64,000 bases of DNA from Doris montereyensis (lineage: Eukaryota > Mollusca > Gastropoda > Nudibranchia > Dorididae): contig JAXRKP010000395.1 of the NCBI GenBank assembly GCA_037039925.1, forward strand, positions 105,001 to 169,000, given 5' to 3'. A model generated the notes under the pieces. It saw only the letters and a list, made by a program, of their open reading frames with translations, was not told the origin of the DNA and did no database searches. Positions 36,319 through 47,649 of the stretch are shown here, in pieces (positions within the stretch are counted from its first letter, which is position 1; each line of letters starts with the position of its first letter). The translations under genes and the position numbers were made by a program.

Positions 36319-37119
36319 CTCAGAATGATGTTCGACAATTTCTGATGTCACATAGTCCCACGATTACCTCATGCAAGGTATTGGATCCCATTTGGTCAGT
36401 TTGCATCTAAATTATTATGCGCAAGTAGGCTCTGGCCACAGGGAAAACAATATTAATGACCGATACATATACGCATTTTAGTACCAAGATACAACTTTCT
36501 GACCACACTACTGGGTTTCCAACTATGCTATCCAATTCCCATTCAAAATTTGAATTTTACCAACCACGCTAAAAAAAACGACCATAATCTGACATTCCAA
36601 CTTTGCTGTACAAACCTGGCAATACAGCTGCTATTTCTTGTTAAATAACATAACATGAAAGAGTTTATGAAGATCTTGTTAGCTATGCGCCATGACAATA
36701 GTATCTTGTTAAAATCCTTTCTTTTATATCGAAAACCTATTATCACGATAAAAGTTGGAAGCCTATATCTAAACTGGATGTGTAGGGGATGCCACCATGA
36801 AATCATTTAAATAAGCATGAATATTGACACAAGTGAGCAGGTATTTTTTTACAGTGGTTACTTATATTAATGAAGATCTCTTAACCTCTTATTTTAGGTT
36901 AACGTGATACTGACACTTATTCAATTAATCAAAGTTATTACAAACATTAAGAAATATCGTCTCAGATAGCCTGAAACTCCATTTCATCTCAAATAAGCTG
37001 AATTTCCTGCTAAAGCCGAAAAATTGTCATCTCTACTGTATATCAAGATAAAATAAATTAATCATACATATACTAAATAAACAAACTAATACGAAGAAGC
37101 CACAGTGGAGTGAAGTCAA

Positions 37120-37472
37120 AGGCGAAATATGACAATAAGTGACAACTCCACTAATAAAGACAGAAAAAACACGTGATGTTTCGGGTATAACTCTTCGTCA
37201 GACAACAAACGAGAAATATCTAGAATCTAGATCTAAGTACTACCTCAGGCATCACACAATGCGATGTCAGAAGAAAAACATAAAGGAGAAAGAAAGAAAG
37301 AAAAAAGACAATGATATCATCTGTCTTTTTCTTTCTTTCTTTCTCCTTTATGTGCTTAGATCTAGATTCTAGATATTTCTCGTTTGTTGTCTGACGAAGG
37401 GTTATACCCGAAATGTCATGTGTTTGTTCTGTCTTTATTAGTGGAGTTGTCATTTATTGTCATATTTCGCCT
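37120..37472. mobile_element. Foldback element with 118 bp arms and hammerhead-like motif
   Basis: The arms 37120-37237 and 37355-37472 are near-perfect reverse complements (start AGGCGAAATATGACAATAA). A second, inner pair of inverted sequences is built of GAAA repeats (37279-37310 and 37323-37352). As a result both strands have almost the same open frame, starting MTTPLIKTE; this is a consequence of the palindrome, not a gene. Each arm contains CTGACGA, a short GC stem and GAAA (37391-37413 plus; 37179-37201 minus). Confidence 0.85.
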
Positions 37473-38237
37473 AAATAAACAGATTTTATGTTGAAGAATA
37501 TAAGCAGACAACAAATCGTTTACCTATATTTGATAAGCAAACCATCTGGGTTGTGCTTTCCCCTTTTTGGGGAGAAACTGGCAATTTCTGAAACTGAAAA
37601 GGATGGAACTAATGAAAACTATCATATCGTTTCACATCTAGCAATTTCTAAAAGAAAACTCTTCTAAATGACCACGGTTAAGTCATTTTGAGGAGACAGT
37701 TGCAATACATTTAATTTAAATAAACAGTTCAGCACGTGTTGGTAATCTTAAGCGTAGATGGAGGTAGTTGTATGTAAAAAAAAACAATGTTAGTCACAAG
37801 TAGACTATTATATGATATAAAAAAGAGAATGAATCTTGCCACAGAATTTTGAGCCTTGGTTCCAAAAGGCTACTTTTTCTTCAAAAACATCATTATCTAT
37901 AAGGGTTTCTTAACAGCAAAAAAAAACATTATATGGGTTTCTAAAACAACACATCTTTTTTCTTTTCTTTTTATTATTGAAAACGACTTTAGATTGATCA
38001 GTTTTTGCGGCATAGATTTTGCACTCTTGAAATGACAAGTGTATCTAAAAGAAAAGAATTTCATATTGAGTGTCTCTCTTTCTCTCCACTCCAACCCCCA
38101 CGAACAATAGACTTTTTTGTGTATGTTTGAGTGGATCTCAGTTTTTTTTTCCCCAGAACTAACTGACAATTTCTATTTAGAAAAAAAAATCGCTTTAAGA
38201 ATAATTCAAACAAGACCAACAAAATTGAGAGACAAAC

Positions 38238-38314
38238 CTCATCCATAGTAGGCTGTTCTTCAGTATCCATAACCAGTAGCTCGGTTTCCATAGGTTTCTC
38301 TTCAAAGTTTTCAC
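38238..38314 (-). CDS. Alternative exon candidate of the zinc-finger gene
   Basis: GENFEEKPMETELLVMDTEE and QPTMDE are read between a possible acceptor GTTAAAG (38315-38321) and donor GTTTGT (38237). The acidic composition resembles the gene's linkers. It needs one base from the upstream exon and ends in phase 0, which does not fit the giant exon (which needs two bases). It could be an alternative exon, be followed by an unseen small exon, or be non-coding. Confidence 0.3.
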
Positions 38315-38674
38315 CTTTAACGTTACAAAAAGAGATAAAAAGTAAGAAAAGTAACATGTGTAATTTCATCTACAAAAGTTATCAATAAATAAGATTCGAG
38401 AAGACAAGCAAAAAGATTCAAACCCAGTGCAAATGGCTCTGCAGATGTCAATTTGTATAAAAATTTATGTCGTACGCCAAAGAAATGGAAATCAACTTTA
38501 ACGCTATCATTAATGGGATTTTTTTATATCTCTTTACAAAGGTAAAACAAAAATTTTATTCTACAAACGACCTTGCAAAACAAACGTATAAGACAGGATT
38601 TTGAATGTCCTATGATACATATTCTCATATCCAAGGCTGCCTTTAACTGCCAAAGTATTTTCTTCCTGACTTGC

Positions 38675-38750
38675 CTCGCTGTTTTATCTTTACACGGGGG
38701 TTTATTTAGTGACGCAAATGCTGGGGCATTGGGACTGACCATTTCCATGG
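38675..38750 (-). CDS. Probable exon of the zinc-finger gene with a GC donor
   Basis: Acceptor GTAACAG ends at 38751. The frame reads MEMVSPNAPAFASLNKPP followed by CKDKTA and two bases AG, then GCAAGT at 38674-38669. AG|GCAAGT is the usual form of the minor GC-AG intron class. The exon takes one base from upstream and leaves two, which is exactly what the giant exon at 35190 needs to start CPQC in frame. No finger. I consider it likely but it rests on phase and composition alone. Confidence 0.5.
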
Positions 38751-39618
38751 CTGTTACCTAATCATCAATAAGCTGTGAAGTCTGAGCTTGTTTTAAAGAC
38801 ATGTGGTCATTTCTACTACCCTTTACGGGCTTGAAGTCCACGTCTGGAGCCTTACACTTAAAAGTTGCCGACTCACCCATTCCCGATCATGTGGGTTTTC
38901 AACAACAAAAGTATTTTTATGGGAAAACTTTATGACTATACAATTTCATACTTTCTTTTTATACATCATGATGATTTTATCTTGTATTACATTCTGATAA
39001 AACTTAAAGACAGATAGCTTGAAACTTATGCTATTTTTATGCCTCTCATCTAATTGCACTTTAGTACTACATGCATATTGTATTGTGTTGTGTGAAGGAG
39101 CCGGGATGTTAAATTACGCCAGGAAAGCATTGGATTTTTTTCTGATTCAGAGATCTAAATATATCTGTGGTTGAACTTGAGTCGGTTCTCCAAATGAAAG
39201 TGTGAAGTAGATCTCAAGTAACCATAGAAGGTGTACGACAGATCAAAAACAATATATTTTCATTGAAAGGCATTATGTGCGATAATGACATGCAATACCC
39301 TGAACAAAACTTAATAATAATAAAACGACATGATTTAAAATGATGAAAATTTGATAATCCAAAAATTTGAATGGGCCGAAACAAAGAACCAATATATGCC
39401 CTTGAATTTAAGTTAAATTAGAATGATTCCGATTAAATCCATATGAGTGGCAGGCTTGACCTAGACTCACTCCAAGCTGAAGCTGGCTGCACTAGCTACT
39501 AATTGGTTTAATTACCGTAACGTACTGGCATTAGCACCTTTAACCTCATTATCTGAAATGATTTCTCATGACTGAATGACTTTTTTTCATGTTTAATCTG
39601 TAAAGTCACATCCCTGAA

Positions 39619-40120
39619 CAAGGCTAAGTATCCGAATTCAAACCATTTTAAAGTCTGTAGTCTGTCATAAGCAGTAGTAAGTCAAAGGCTAAATACCTGA
39701 ATTCAAAGCATTTTAAAGTCTGTAATCTGTCATAAGCAGTAGTAAGTCAAAGGCTAAATACCTGAATTCAAAGCATTTTAAAGTCTGCAGTCTGTCATAA
39801 GCAGTAGTAAGTCAAAGGCTAAATACCTGAATTCAAAGCATTTTAAAGTCTGTAGCCTGTCATAAGCAGTAGTAAGTCAAAGGCTAAATACCTGAATTCA
39901 AAGCATTTTAAAGTCTGTAGCCTGTCATAATCAGTAGTAAGTCAAAGGCTAAATACCTGAATTCAAAGCATTTTAAAGTCTGTAGCCTGTCATAATCAGT
40001 AGTAAGTCAAAGGCTCAAAATAAAGTCTGTAGCCTGTATTCAAAGCTAAATTGAATTCAAAGCATTTTAAAGTCTGTAACCTGTCATAAGCAGTAGTAAG
40101 GCAAAGGCTAAATACCTGAA
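39619..40120 (+). repeat. Minisatellite, 65 bp unit, about seven copies
   Basis: The unit reads TAAGTCAAAGGCTAAATACC then TGAATTCAAAGCATTTTAAA then GTCTGTAGCCTGTCATAAGC and AGTAG. The exact 65-base spacing holds between 39666 and about 40010; the next copy is rearranged (40012-40060) and the last is complete. No unique spacers separate copies, so it is not a CRISPR-like array. Confidence 0.95.
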
Positions 40121-40414
40121 TTTTGATTGGTGTGCTGCGTGGCCATGTGGCGCTGTCATGACTTTGCTTTCAGACTCTGCTGCAAACCTGAATTCAAAGC
40201 AAACTGTGCATCGGAAAGGGAAGTCTGCTCCATGAAAAGATCTGGCGCTCCATGAAAAGTTTTTATAAGGTCAATAAATCATCACTGGGTGGGTTTCATT
40301 TCACTTCATAACAGAAAGCCATGGTTGCCTTTAAATGACAGTAGCAGCAGATCGTCAGATTCCAGCCTCCCTCTTTAAAATAATCAAATTATGCTTACAC
40401 AACTTATTATGCCT

Positions 40415-40757
40415 TGTGGCGAAATTGTAGCGTTGTGAGCTTGCAATCACGACTCAAACAAACCCCACGGTTGGCACAGGTGGGATTTTCTCTCTCACAA
40501 CATTGTACTCTTAGGAAATGTTCTTCTTCACTCTACTTTCCTCACTTGACTCAGGTGTGAATGAGTACCCAGCTATATGCAGAGAGATATCTTGTCAGTG
40601 TTAGTATGAAGCACCTACCAGGTTGCTGTACTGTACGCTCCCCAGTGAGTTGAGAAGAAGAACTTTGCATGAAATGGCCTCATGGGGGATGGATGAATGA
40701 TGTACAGTCGGTGAGTCTACACTTGTGTGGGGATATGGACTATAAATCCATCTTTAT
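40415..40757 (+). mobile_element. tRNA-derived SINE, copy 2
   Basis: Same family and orientation as 26378-26714. The head has GTAGCGTTGTGAGCTTGCAA and an eroded B box (CAAACAAACCCC). The tail ends GGACTATAAATCCATCTTTA. Internal blocks CAACATTGTACTCTTAGGAA and CTCAGGTGTGAATGAGTACC are well kept. Confidence 0.85.
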
Positions 40758-42081
40758 TTCTATGCTTACACACATGTATTCTAAAGCGTTCCATGATTTC
40801 TTTAACACTATAGCCTAGTACAAGTAATTCAATAGAGTCACCGCATTCAAAGTCAATTCATTTTTAGATTTCAAAGGCTTATACATTATGGAGAAGCATA
40901 AGTTTCTGATTCATTTAATACTTTCTTAACATGCAATTCAAAGCAGGGAACTAACAAAGACTACCAAAAGAACATGTTTTTCTTACAACATTGTGTCTTA
41001 AAACTACAAGACACATGGCAACTATCGCTTCAATCTATGAAGCATAACATTAATTTAAATCATGACGGTTTCATATTGAATGTCACTAGATAGTCCAAAC
41101 CACCTAGTTCTAATTCCATTCACCACTGCGTGAGTCATGGATTTGGCTAATTTTCTGTCATCTTCACCTTGTCCCTCTCCTCTCTGCAACATAATAACGT
41201 AATGTGGCTTATACCACTGGAAAGCTCTATTCACATTCTTTCCAACCGTGTGCTATGGAATGCGTAATACAATTTGCTCTCAGACTTTTAGTAAACTGGG
41301 GAGCTAGGAAAATTTTGTTCGCAAAAAGGCTCCCGAACACCTCTTTGTTCGAGTGGCTCGCTTGCTCAATGAAGGAAAGTGGGCTCTGATTGGTCAAATC
41401 AGATTGTGCTAGAAATAAGCTTTACAATGATACCCATTTTCGTTTCTCCTGTTTTTGTGAGATAAAAATACACAAAAAATCTTTTTGTCTACATCCATGA
41501 AATTGTTGCCCCCTTTGCCATTCTCGCCATCCTCTTTGATTCCAAGTAGAATGTGCACGTAGCGTGTAGCCTATTTTGTAATGGACATGTTATTTATATT
41601 ATGTCGTTTTTGTTGTGTTTTTTTGTTTTTGGTTGGGTTTTCTTCTTTTGTTTTGTATTTTTCTGTCTGTCACATATTGTAAAGTTACCCTAAACAGAGA
41701 TAGATATGAATGTATTGAGAGAATGACAAATTAATATAATGTAACGCAATGAAAATGTGCTTTCTATACAATGAACTTTTTATCTCATGTAAAAGTTAGT
41801 GCTTTTGAACCATTTAAATTTTTTTTTACCAAAATTCCAATAATTTAAAAAAATCATAATTTCGTTTAAAATTGTCCTACAGAAATGACTTTGATGTAAA
41901 GTCACTGGGGTTTTTCCAGCGGTAGCCATTGCTTTTCTATTGCTTACACTTGAGATTTGGTTTGGACTACCTAATATCACCATAAGATAGAGAAAATGCT
42001 TCAAATCCCCTTATCAATCAGAAACTCTTGACACTTAGAAAGAAGAAAAGGCAATGCTGATATTGGAATAAGAAAACAAAC

Positions 42082-42194
42082 CTATGCTTTTCAAAGTTTG
42101 AGCGTGCATTGGTTACATAAGAACAGTCTTCACATTTCATAAAAGACATTTTTCCTGGCCCAGAATGAGTGAGAATATGTTCATAATATTCAGC
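42082..42194 (-). CDS. Poly-zinc-finger gene, exon with fingers 5 and 6 parts
   Basis: Acceptor GTTTTACAG ends at 42195; donor GTTTGT starts at 42081. It finishes one finger (AEYYEHILTH supplies both histidines for CSYCKYVTTEQ of the previous exon) and starts another, CEDCSYVTNARSNFEKH, whose last histidine must come from a further exon. It starts in phase 0 and leaves AG. The giant exon at 35190 could accept the two bases but would not give a histidine at the right distance. Confidence 0.85.
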
Positions 42195-42614
42195 CTGTAA
42201 AACAAGACAAAAACCATATCACTATCATTCAATCAATACAGGAAATAACCTGTGCATACATCTAATAAGTTGGTAAAGCGATAGTATTACAAACATAATC
42301 TAAATTGAAGTAACTCCCCTTTAAGGTAAATAATGAAAAATCTGCTGATTACTAACCAACCAAGGGTAGTGCGATAATAGTTTGAAAACTCAGAATGGTG
42401 TCTCCAGGCCTTCACCCCAAGATCTCTGAGACTCTGTCATTGACATAGGGTTTCTTTAAACACTAATTACAATTCATTCTCAAATATATACTTTTCAAGG
42501 TAAATACAGACTTACAGACTCAAGGCAAGTAAAACATAACTAATAATGTTTTTTATGCACTGGTTGGCAGCTATAATGTAAATAAATTAAAAGACATTCC
42601 AGTCATCCAGCTAC

Positions 42615-42808
42615 CTGTTCTGTGGTGACGTATTTGCAGTAGGAGCAATGAAGAGTCTTGCTGTGGCACAAAACAAAATGTTTCTTCACATTGTGGGAAG
42701 AGTTGGTGTAGAACAGACAGGAACGGCATTGGTAATGATGGGAGCCGTCTTCTGTCAGAACCATTTTGAAGACTTCTCTCTGTTTTGCCTTAGGTATGTT
42801 GGGGAAAC
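42615..42808 (-). CDS. Poly-zinc-finger gene, exon with fingers 4 and 5
   Basis: Acceptor TTGATTCAG ends at 42809; donor GTAGCT starts at 42614. Reads GFPNIPKAKQREVFKMV, then CRSCLFYTNSSHNVKKHFVL-C-H and the start of the next finger CSYCKYVTTEQ. It ends in phase 0, fitting the next exon, but needs one base from upstream whereas the exon ending at 45420 provides none. Confidence 0.85.
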
Positions 42809-42846
42809 CTGAATCAAAATTCATACACAAAGATAAAGAAAGATAA

Positions 42847-43020
42847 GGATGGGTTTATAGTCAGAATCCTCGCACAAGTGCAGGCACACCAACTGTACGT
42901 CAATATTTTTTATCGCCCAGCAGGCCATTTCATTCAAAGTCCTTCTAAAGTTCTCAACTCCCGGGAAGCATACAGTACACAAACCTGTTAGGCTTTTCGT
43001 ACTAACACCCTGACAAGATG
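42847..43020 (-). mobile_element. 5'-truncated SINE, copy 4
   Basis: On the minus strand this matches the 3' half of the family at 26378: CTGACAAG-type, GTGTTAGTACGAAAAGCCTA, ACAGTATGC, ATGAAATGGCCTGCTGGGCG and the end TATAAACCCATCCTTATC. The tRNA-like head is missing, as is common for incomplete reverse transcription. Confidence 0.7.
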
Positions 43021-43339
43021 GTAGATTATGGTATTATATTATTTTGCGCCACTTCTATTAAATCGCTCATAAAAGTCTGAAACTGGTGTTTTGAACACAA
43101 AATACATCATAGTAGTATTATAGTTTAGTAAGCTGACCAGCAATATCTATTTAATTTTGGTTTTTTAAGCTTTTATCAAAAAAATCTCCAGTAAATGAGA
43201 ATATTATGACCATTCTCTACATTTTAATGGATCTTCTCTAAAAGATATTAATTTGGCTTTATCCTAAGACATTAAAAAATAGTATAAATACATCAAAGAT
43301 CCCAATCACTATCTTTTTGTTTCATTGAAGTTTACCCTG

Positions 43340-43450
43340 TACACCATAAGCAGTGATCTCAGATGAATTAAGGGGTAACAGCTAGATGAAAGAGTGAAAG
43401 GAAAGAAAAAGGACCTACCAGAACGCCTGCCCATAATCATTAATAGGCAT
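43340..43450 (+). repeat. Copy of the dispersed GAATTAAG...AACAG family
   Basis: CAGTGATCTCAGATGAATTA, AGGGGTAACAGCTAGATGAA, AGAGTGAAAGGAAAGAAAA and GGACCTACCAGAACGCC: the longest plus-strand member of this family. No internal Pol III promoter is obvious. Confidence 0.6.
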
Positions 43451-43898
43451 ACGAAGTTCAGCAAGACGAGCCAGGGTATATAAAATATAAACAGTATTTA
43501 AAAGTACATATATGGTGGACCCCCAAAAAACATGCCGAAATTAAGACCACCTATTGTAAAATGTAGTGACTGGATTTTAAGTGAAATTAAGCACAGGGTG
43601 AGAAAGATACCTTAAGTTTTGTCAGGTACATTTTCAATAATATTGGTAACTAATAGATATAAAACAAATTTATCAACGTTCGTGTTAGGAAGAATGCCCT
43701 GTCACATGAGGCATTTATAATTAATTATCAGTAAATGGTAGCAATATGAAAAAACTTGATAAAAAAAATATTAAATTATGTGAGGAATTATGAAATGTAA
43801 GGTCCAAAAATAGATTGTCATGAGCAAGGAATTCATTATAATAATTTCATTATATTAATATATATGTAGTAAGTAGTTTTTGAGATAAAGATTTTTAA

Positions 43899-45080
43899 GG
43901 GGATATGCGGGTTCTGAAACAATTTTTTTTATTTTCGATTTTTCTCGGTTAAATTAAGCACATATGTAATCAGTGTATTGAAACATGAACTTATTTGGTG
44001 TTGTTTACTTGGTTGCCATGGAAACAGTCGTTTACATGTTATTTTACATCGCTATTTAGAAGAACGTAAAGACCAAATCGCTCCAAACTTCACATACAAG
44101 TGACCATAAACTTTCAAAACAAAATTCGGACTTTTAGTTATATTTACGTTTTATGATTTTTTTTAGTTTGCAATGTAAAAAATGCAACATGATTATATAT
44201 ATTTATGTAAAAATATATTTTTGCAAAAAGTATACATTTTTCGGAAAATTTGTTAGTACAGTAAATGGTTATCTACATGCGAAATTTCATGACAAAATAT
44301 GTACAAACAAGGCCAAACAGCAAAAAAATAGTCTAAAAAATAACACTTCGAGAAAACATAATTGAACTTTCACAATGCTAAAAGGATACAAAAAAACACA
44401 CGTTTCACACAACTTTTGGCTCACAAGACGGTTTTACAACATGCATCAAATGATAATAAAAATGATGCATAAAATAGAATGAATACATTCTGTAATCAAA
44501 TATTATATTATAATCATTGAAAACAGAATAAAACGTTCTCGATGACCAAATTGGGAAGCGTTCGTGAGAAGCAACATGCGTGATCGCCTAAGAGCGGTGT
44601 TGATGGATTGAACGGGCCAGCCGTGAGAGAGAGGGAGAAACTTTGCAAGTGTTCGTCTGGACGTTTGTGGCATTTGAGAGTAACCTTTGCCCATATGTGG
44701 AATCGTAGGCTTTGTTAGTAGTGCTGAATACAATAATATTGTACTTTAGCAAAATAATACTATTGTCGCTGACTGTCTAGTCTCAACATAAAAGCACAGG
44801 TTATACCACAAGGTGTGTAATGGTAATATAGGACGATCCTATTATCTTCAAGGGGTTATAGGTTTGTGAGGACCTCAAAATAAGGCAAAATATGATAATT
44901 TGTCACGAAACTGGTGACGGTTGTTGTCTTCAAAGACTAATTTTTCACAGAAAGACGGGAATTCAGACTTGAGGATGGTTTATAAGTAAAGCTAAGAAGT
45001 GGAACTAGAAAGAAATACTATCTCAATTCTGATATTTAGACCCCAAATGGCCTATTCTATTTCAGGTGCCGCATATCCCC
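43899..45080. mobile_element. DNA element with 23 bp terminal inverted repeats
   Basis: The left end GGGGATATGCGGGTTCTGAA and the right end (minus strand) GGGGATATGCGGCACCTGAA match at 17 of 20 positions. The left flank is TTAA and the right flank TTGA, suggesting a TTAA target duplication with one later change. The 1.2 kb interior has no transposase frame. Its ends resemble the termini at 7046 (GGGGG-TGCACCTGA) and the block at 62042 (GGGGGGGCACCTGAATTA). Confidence 0.65.
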
Positions 45081-45419
45081 TTGAAGTTTGGCACAACCAA
45101 TACATATAAAAGAACAAATGATGGCCAAGATGGTGCAGGAAAGAGGCGTAGTAGAAATAAGCACATTAAGCCAAATTAAACTAGACGCCCTTTATCCCTA
45201 CCCAAACACCAAGATCAAGCTAAATAGTGACCAAACTAAAGATTTACACTACGAAGAAAATGAATACCAACTCCTTCTCCACCCCCACCCTACCTTTGTG
45301 CAATTTAAACTGCGAATTTGGACAGCAAGCAAGATATCAGTATAAATTCCTCATAAAAACACTTTAAGTGATGTATAAATCATTAAAAATCTAAAACACA
45401 AATTAACTACATCACATAC

Positions 45420-45870
45420 CTGCGCGTCAGTTTCGGATTTAATTACAGGAGGTGACAAATTACTGGTCATGGCTGGGGAAACTTTACTCTTGATGGTAGG
45501 TGACATTTTGCTTGTTGGGGATGGTGAGGCTTTACACGACACTGAAGGCGATAGCCTGCTAGGAGGCTTGGGAGACACGATAGGTGAGACCTCAAACTCT
45601 GCAGAAGTCGTAATACTAAGACGCTTCAATTTCAGAGGCTTCACTCTTAATCTCTGGTTTGAGATGATGGCTGAATCAAGGGAAAATGCTGGTCCTCCTG
45701 GTTTTTTGTGAACGGTCATGTGCCTGGCAAGTTTATTGTTATATCGAGATGCATAATCACACAGGTGGCACTCAAAAATATTCAATCTTTGTCCGTGCAC
45801 ATCGCGTAGATGATACAAATAATGTCTTGACTTGAGAGTTTCAAATGAGCAGTGTTCACAATTATACTTC
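45420..45870 (-). CDS. Poly-zinc-finger gene, exon with fingers 2-3 and Ser-Pro linker
   Basis: Acceptor TTCTTTGCAG ends at 45871; donor GTATGT starts at 45419. After the join the frame reads RKYNCEHCSFETLKSRHYLY-HLRDVH and CHLCDYASRYNNKLARHMTV-H, two C2H2 fingers, then a basic stretch (RLRVKPLKLKRL) and a linker with about ten Ser-Pro dipeptides, the typical target of proline-directed kinases. It ends with an IKSE SUMO-type motif and a codon boundary. The next recognised exon needs one base, so a small exon or an indel is missing between them. Confidence 0.88.
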
Positions 45871-47649
45871 CTGCAAAGAAATGAAAAACGAAAATGACAA
45901 AATTCTTTGGCAGAGTAATAATACGGTAAAAATATTCAGTAGAGGAAGAGATAGGACCTCCTAAAAAACGAGATAGACAATTTCAATGGTCAATAACTAG
46001 AAAGAATAGAAACTATTTTTGATGTTCTCATAAACTTGTTTCTTTTTCTTTGAACAATGTAAATTAATTACCCTCACCAAAAACAAAGCTTAAAAAGCAT
46101 TCAAAAACAAAACAAAAAACAACAAAATATAAAATTCATGTGAATAAAGAATTGTGATTGAATTCTCTCATTGTACGATTGATAGAACACAATCTTCGTT
46201 CTTGATCACAAAAAACTAAATTAACAGGAAAGGAAAAAAACAAATTCATTGCAAGAAAAGTAAAAAGTTATATCCTAAAGCAGGCATAGATTAGAAGGCT
46301 CATAGGGCAAACTGTCTTCAACAATGACAGGGAAATAAATGGGAATGTGTGAACTTAATACACTTGTAATCTCTACAGGCAAGTGAATACAAGAAATATG
46401 ATTTTATAGGAAGACAAGAAGATTAATCAATTAAAATTTACATATTTCAAGACAATAAGACAATTAAAAGGAGAAAAAATAGAAATAAACATAAAGAAGG
46501 ATGTATAAGAAAACAATCGACAAGGAGAGAAGGAAGCAGCAATGTAAACAATGACAAAGATGGGAGGGAAGGCTGAACAGTTTTCTATTGTCTTTAACCA
46601 TATACAATGGATCTGTTTCTTTCGGTACAGCTTTATGCACAAATTGGCCAATATAATATATATATGTGCATCAACATTCAACGGAAGTTGGGGTTGATTC
46701 AACCTGTAACAAACCCTAAAAGAAAAAGTAGTCAAACGGATGGTTCTGTAAGTCGACAATATATTATATATGAAGATAGTATAGTGTTACATCTATTTAT
46801 CTTTATTCTGTAATACAGTAGTGACCGCCTAAATGCCAGGTGCTTGGGAAGCAGAGAAAACGGGCATTTAGGCGAAAGTAGGTCAGGGGCAACAATTTAA
46901 GGTGGGTAGGGGTGTGATCACCAAGTGAGTTCATCGAGTATGGTGCAGAAATTCAACATTTACGAAAAATTTAATACCAGAAATGGGGACACCTGGAAAC
47001 CATTCAGCACCGATGTGTTGAGTGCGCAGGCGGGACGACCATCGCTCGCTACGATAGATACGGCCAATGCGAGACAAGAGTAATGAAACTGTTCACACCT
47101 TCTCCCTGGATCGCGATACCTGCCCGGTCTATTTAAAACACCAGGTGATTGCACTGCATGCAACTTACGGCATCAAAAAAGAGTCGTGGGCGTAGTCTGA
47201 AAGATTTCAATTCTAATTGCCCAGTGACAAACCAGTGATCCAACGGGACAAAGGCTGTGATGTACAGTTGAGTGGGTGGAGTTAAAAAGAGAAGACTGGT
47301 CATCTTTTATTACATCACAATGGATAGGTAATGAAGGGTGGTTGCAATGCATGGCACGTTATTGACGGGCATAAAAACCATATAAGCGATGTATGAAAAA
47401 AATTTTTTTACTCAATTACAGACATATTTTATGACAATTTGGAAAAAATGATACACAGTTGCCATGAGATCGGGCATTTAGGCAAAAATCTTGGTCTTGA
47501 AATGGGCATTTAGAAGGGCAATTTATATTATTTAAAAATTTGGTTTCACCAAGATTGTGGGCATTTAAGCGAAACAGGCATTTAGGCGGTCACTACTGTA
47601 TTCAAATTAATTCCATGCTGCCATGATAGAGAAAAAAAAGCAAATCTAC
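45871..47649. other. Intron containing a complete TA-flanked DNA element
   Basis: AT-rich DNA with the element 46816-47598. No exon seen. Confidence 0.6.
46816..47598. mobile_element. Complete non-autonomous pogo/Tigger-like element
   Basis: The ends are perfect inverted repeats of about 22 bases: CAGTAGTGACCGCCTAAATG at the left and CATTTAGGCGGTCACTACTG at the right, flanked on both sides by TA (46814-46815 and 47599-47600). The CAGT start with TA target duplication fits the Tc1/mariner-pogo group. The 783-base interior lacks a transposase frame and contains several extra GGGCATTTAGGC motifs near both ends. The left edge of the window carries a second, diverged copy. Confidence 0.85.

Larger units (their letters stand above)
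35191..38674. other. Intron(s) with tandem repeat and foldback element
   Basis: Holds a 42-base tandem repeat (36144-36318), a foldback element (37120-37472), AT-rich unique DNA and one alternative exon candidate (38238-38314). No zinc-finger-coding sequence is evident. Confidence 0.5.
38751..42081. other. Intron(s) with minisatellite and SINE copy
   Basis: Holds the 65-base minisatellite 39619-40120, a SINE copy 40415-40757 and unique AT-rich DNA. A 23-base micro-exon candidate (41124-41146) is discussed in the findings. Confidence 0.5.

Noticed and set aside
37139..37453. Two nearly identical open frames on opposite strands starting MTTPLIKTE
   Set aside because: Direct consequence of the palindromic arms of the foldback element.
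39619..40120. CRISPR-like array
   Set aside because: The 65-base units are contiguous with no unique spacers, and the genome is animal; it is a minisatellite.
41780..42004. 74-codon minus-strand frame near the zinc-finger exon
   Set aside because: No finger, no acceptor or donor in a fitting phase, and AT-rich codon content typical of intron.
44503..44733. 76-codon minus-strand frame
   Set aside because: Lies inside the TTAA-flanked element, no family similarity recognised and no splice phase fit to the zinc-finger gene.
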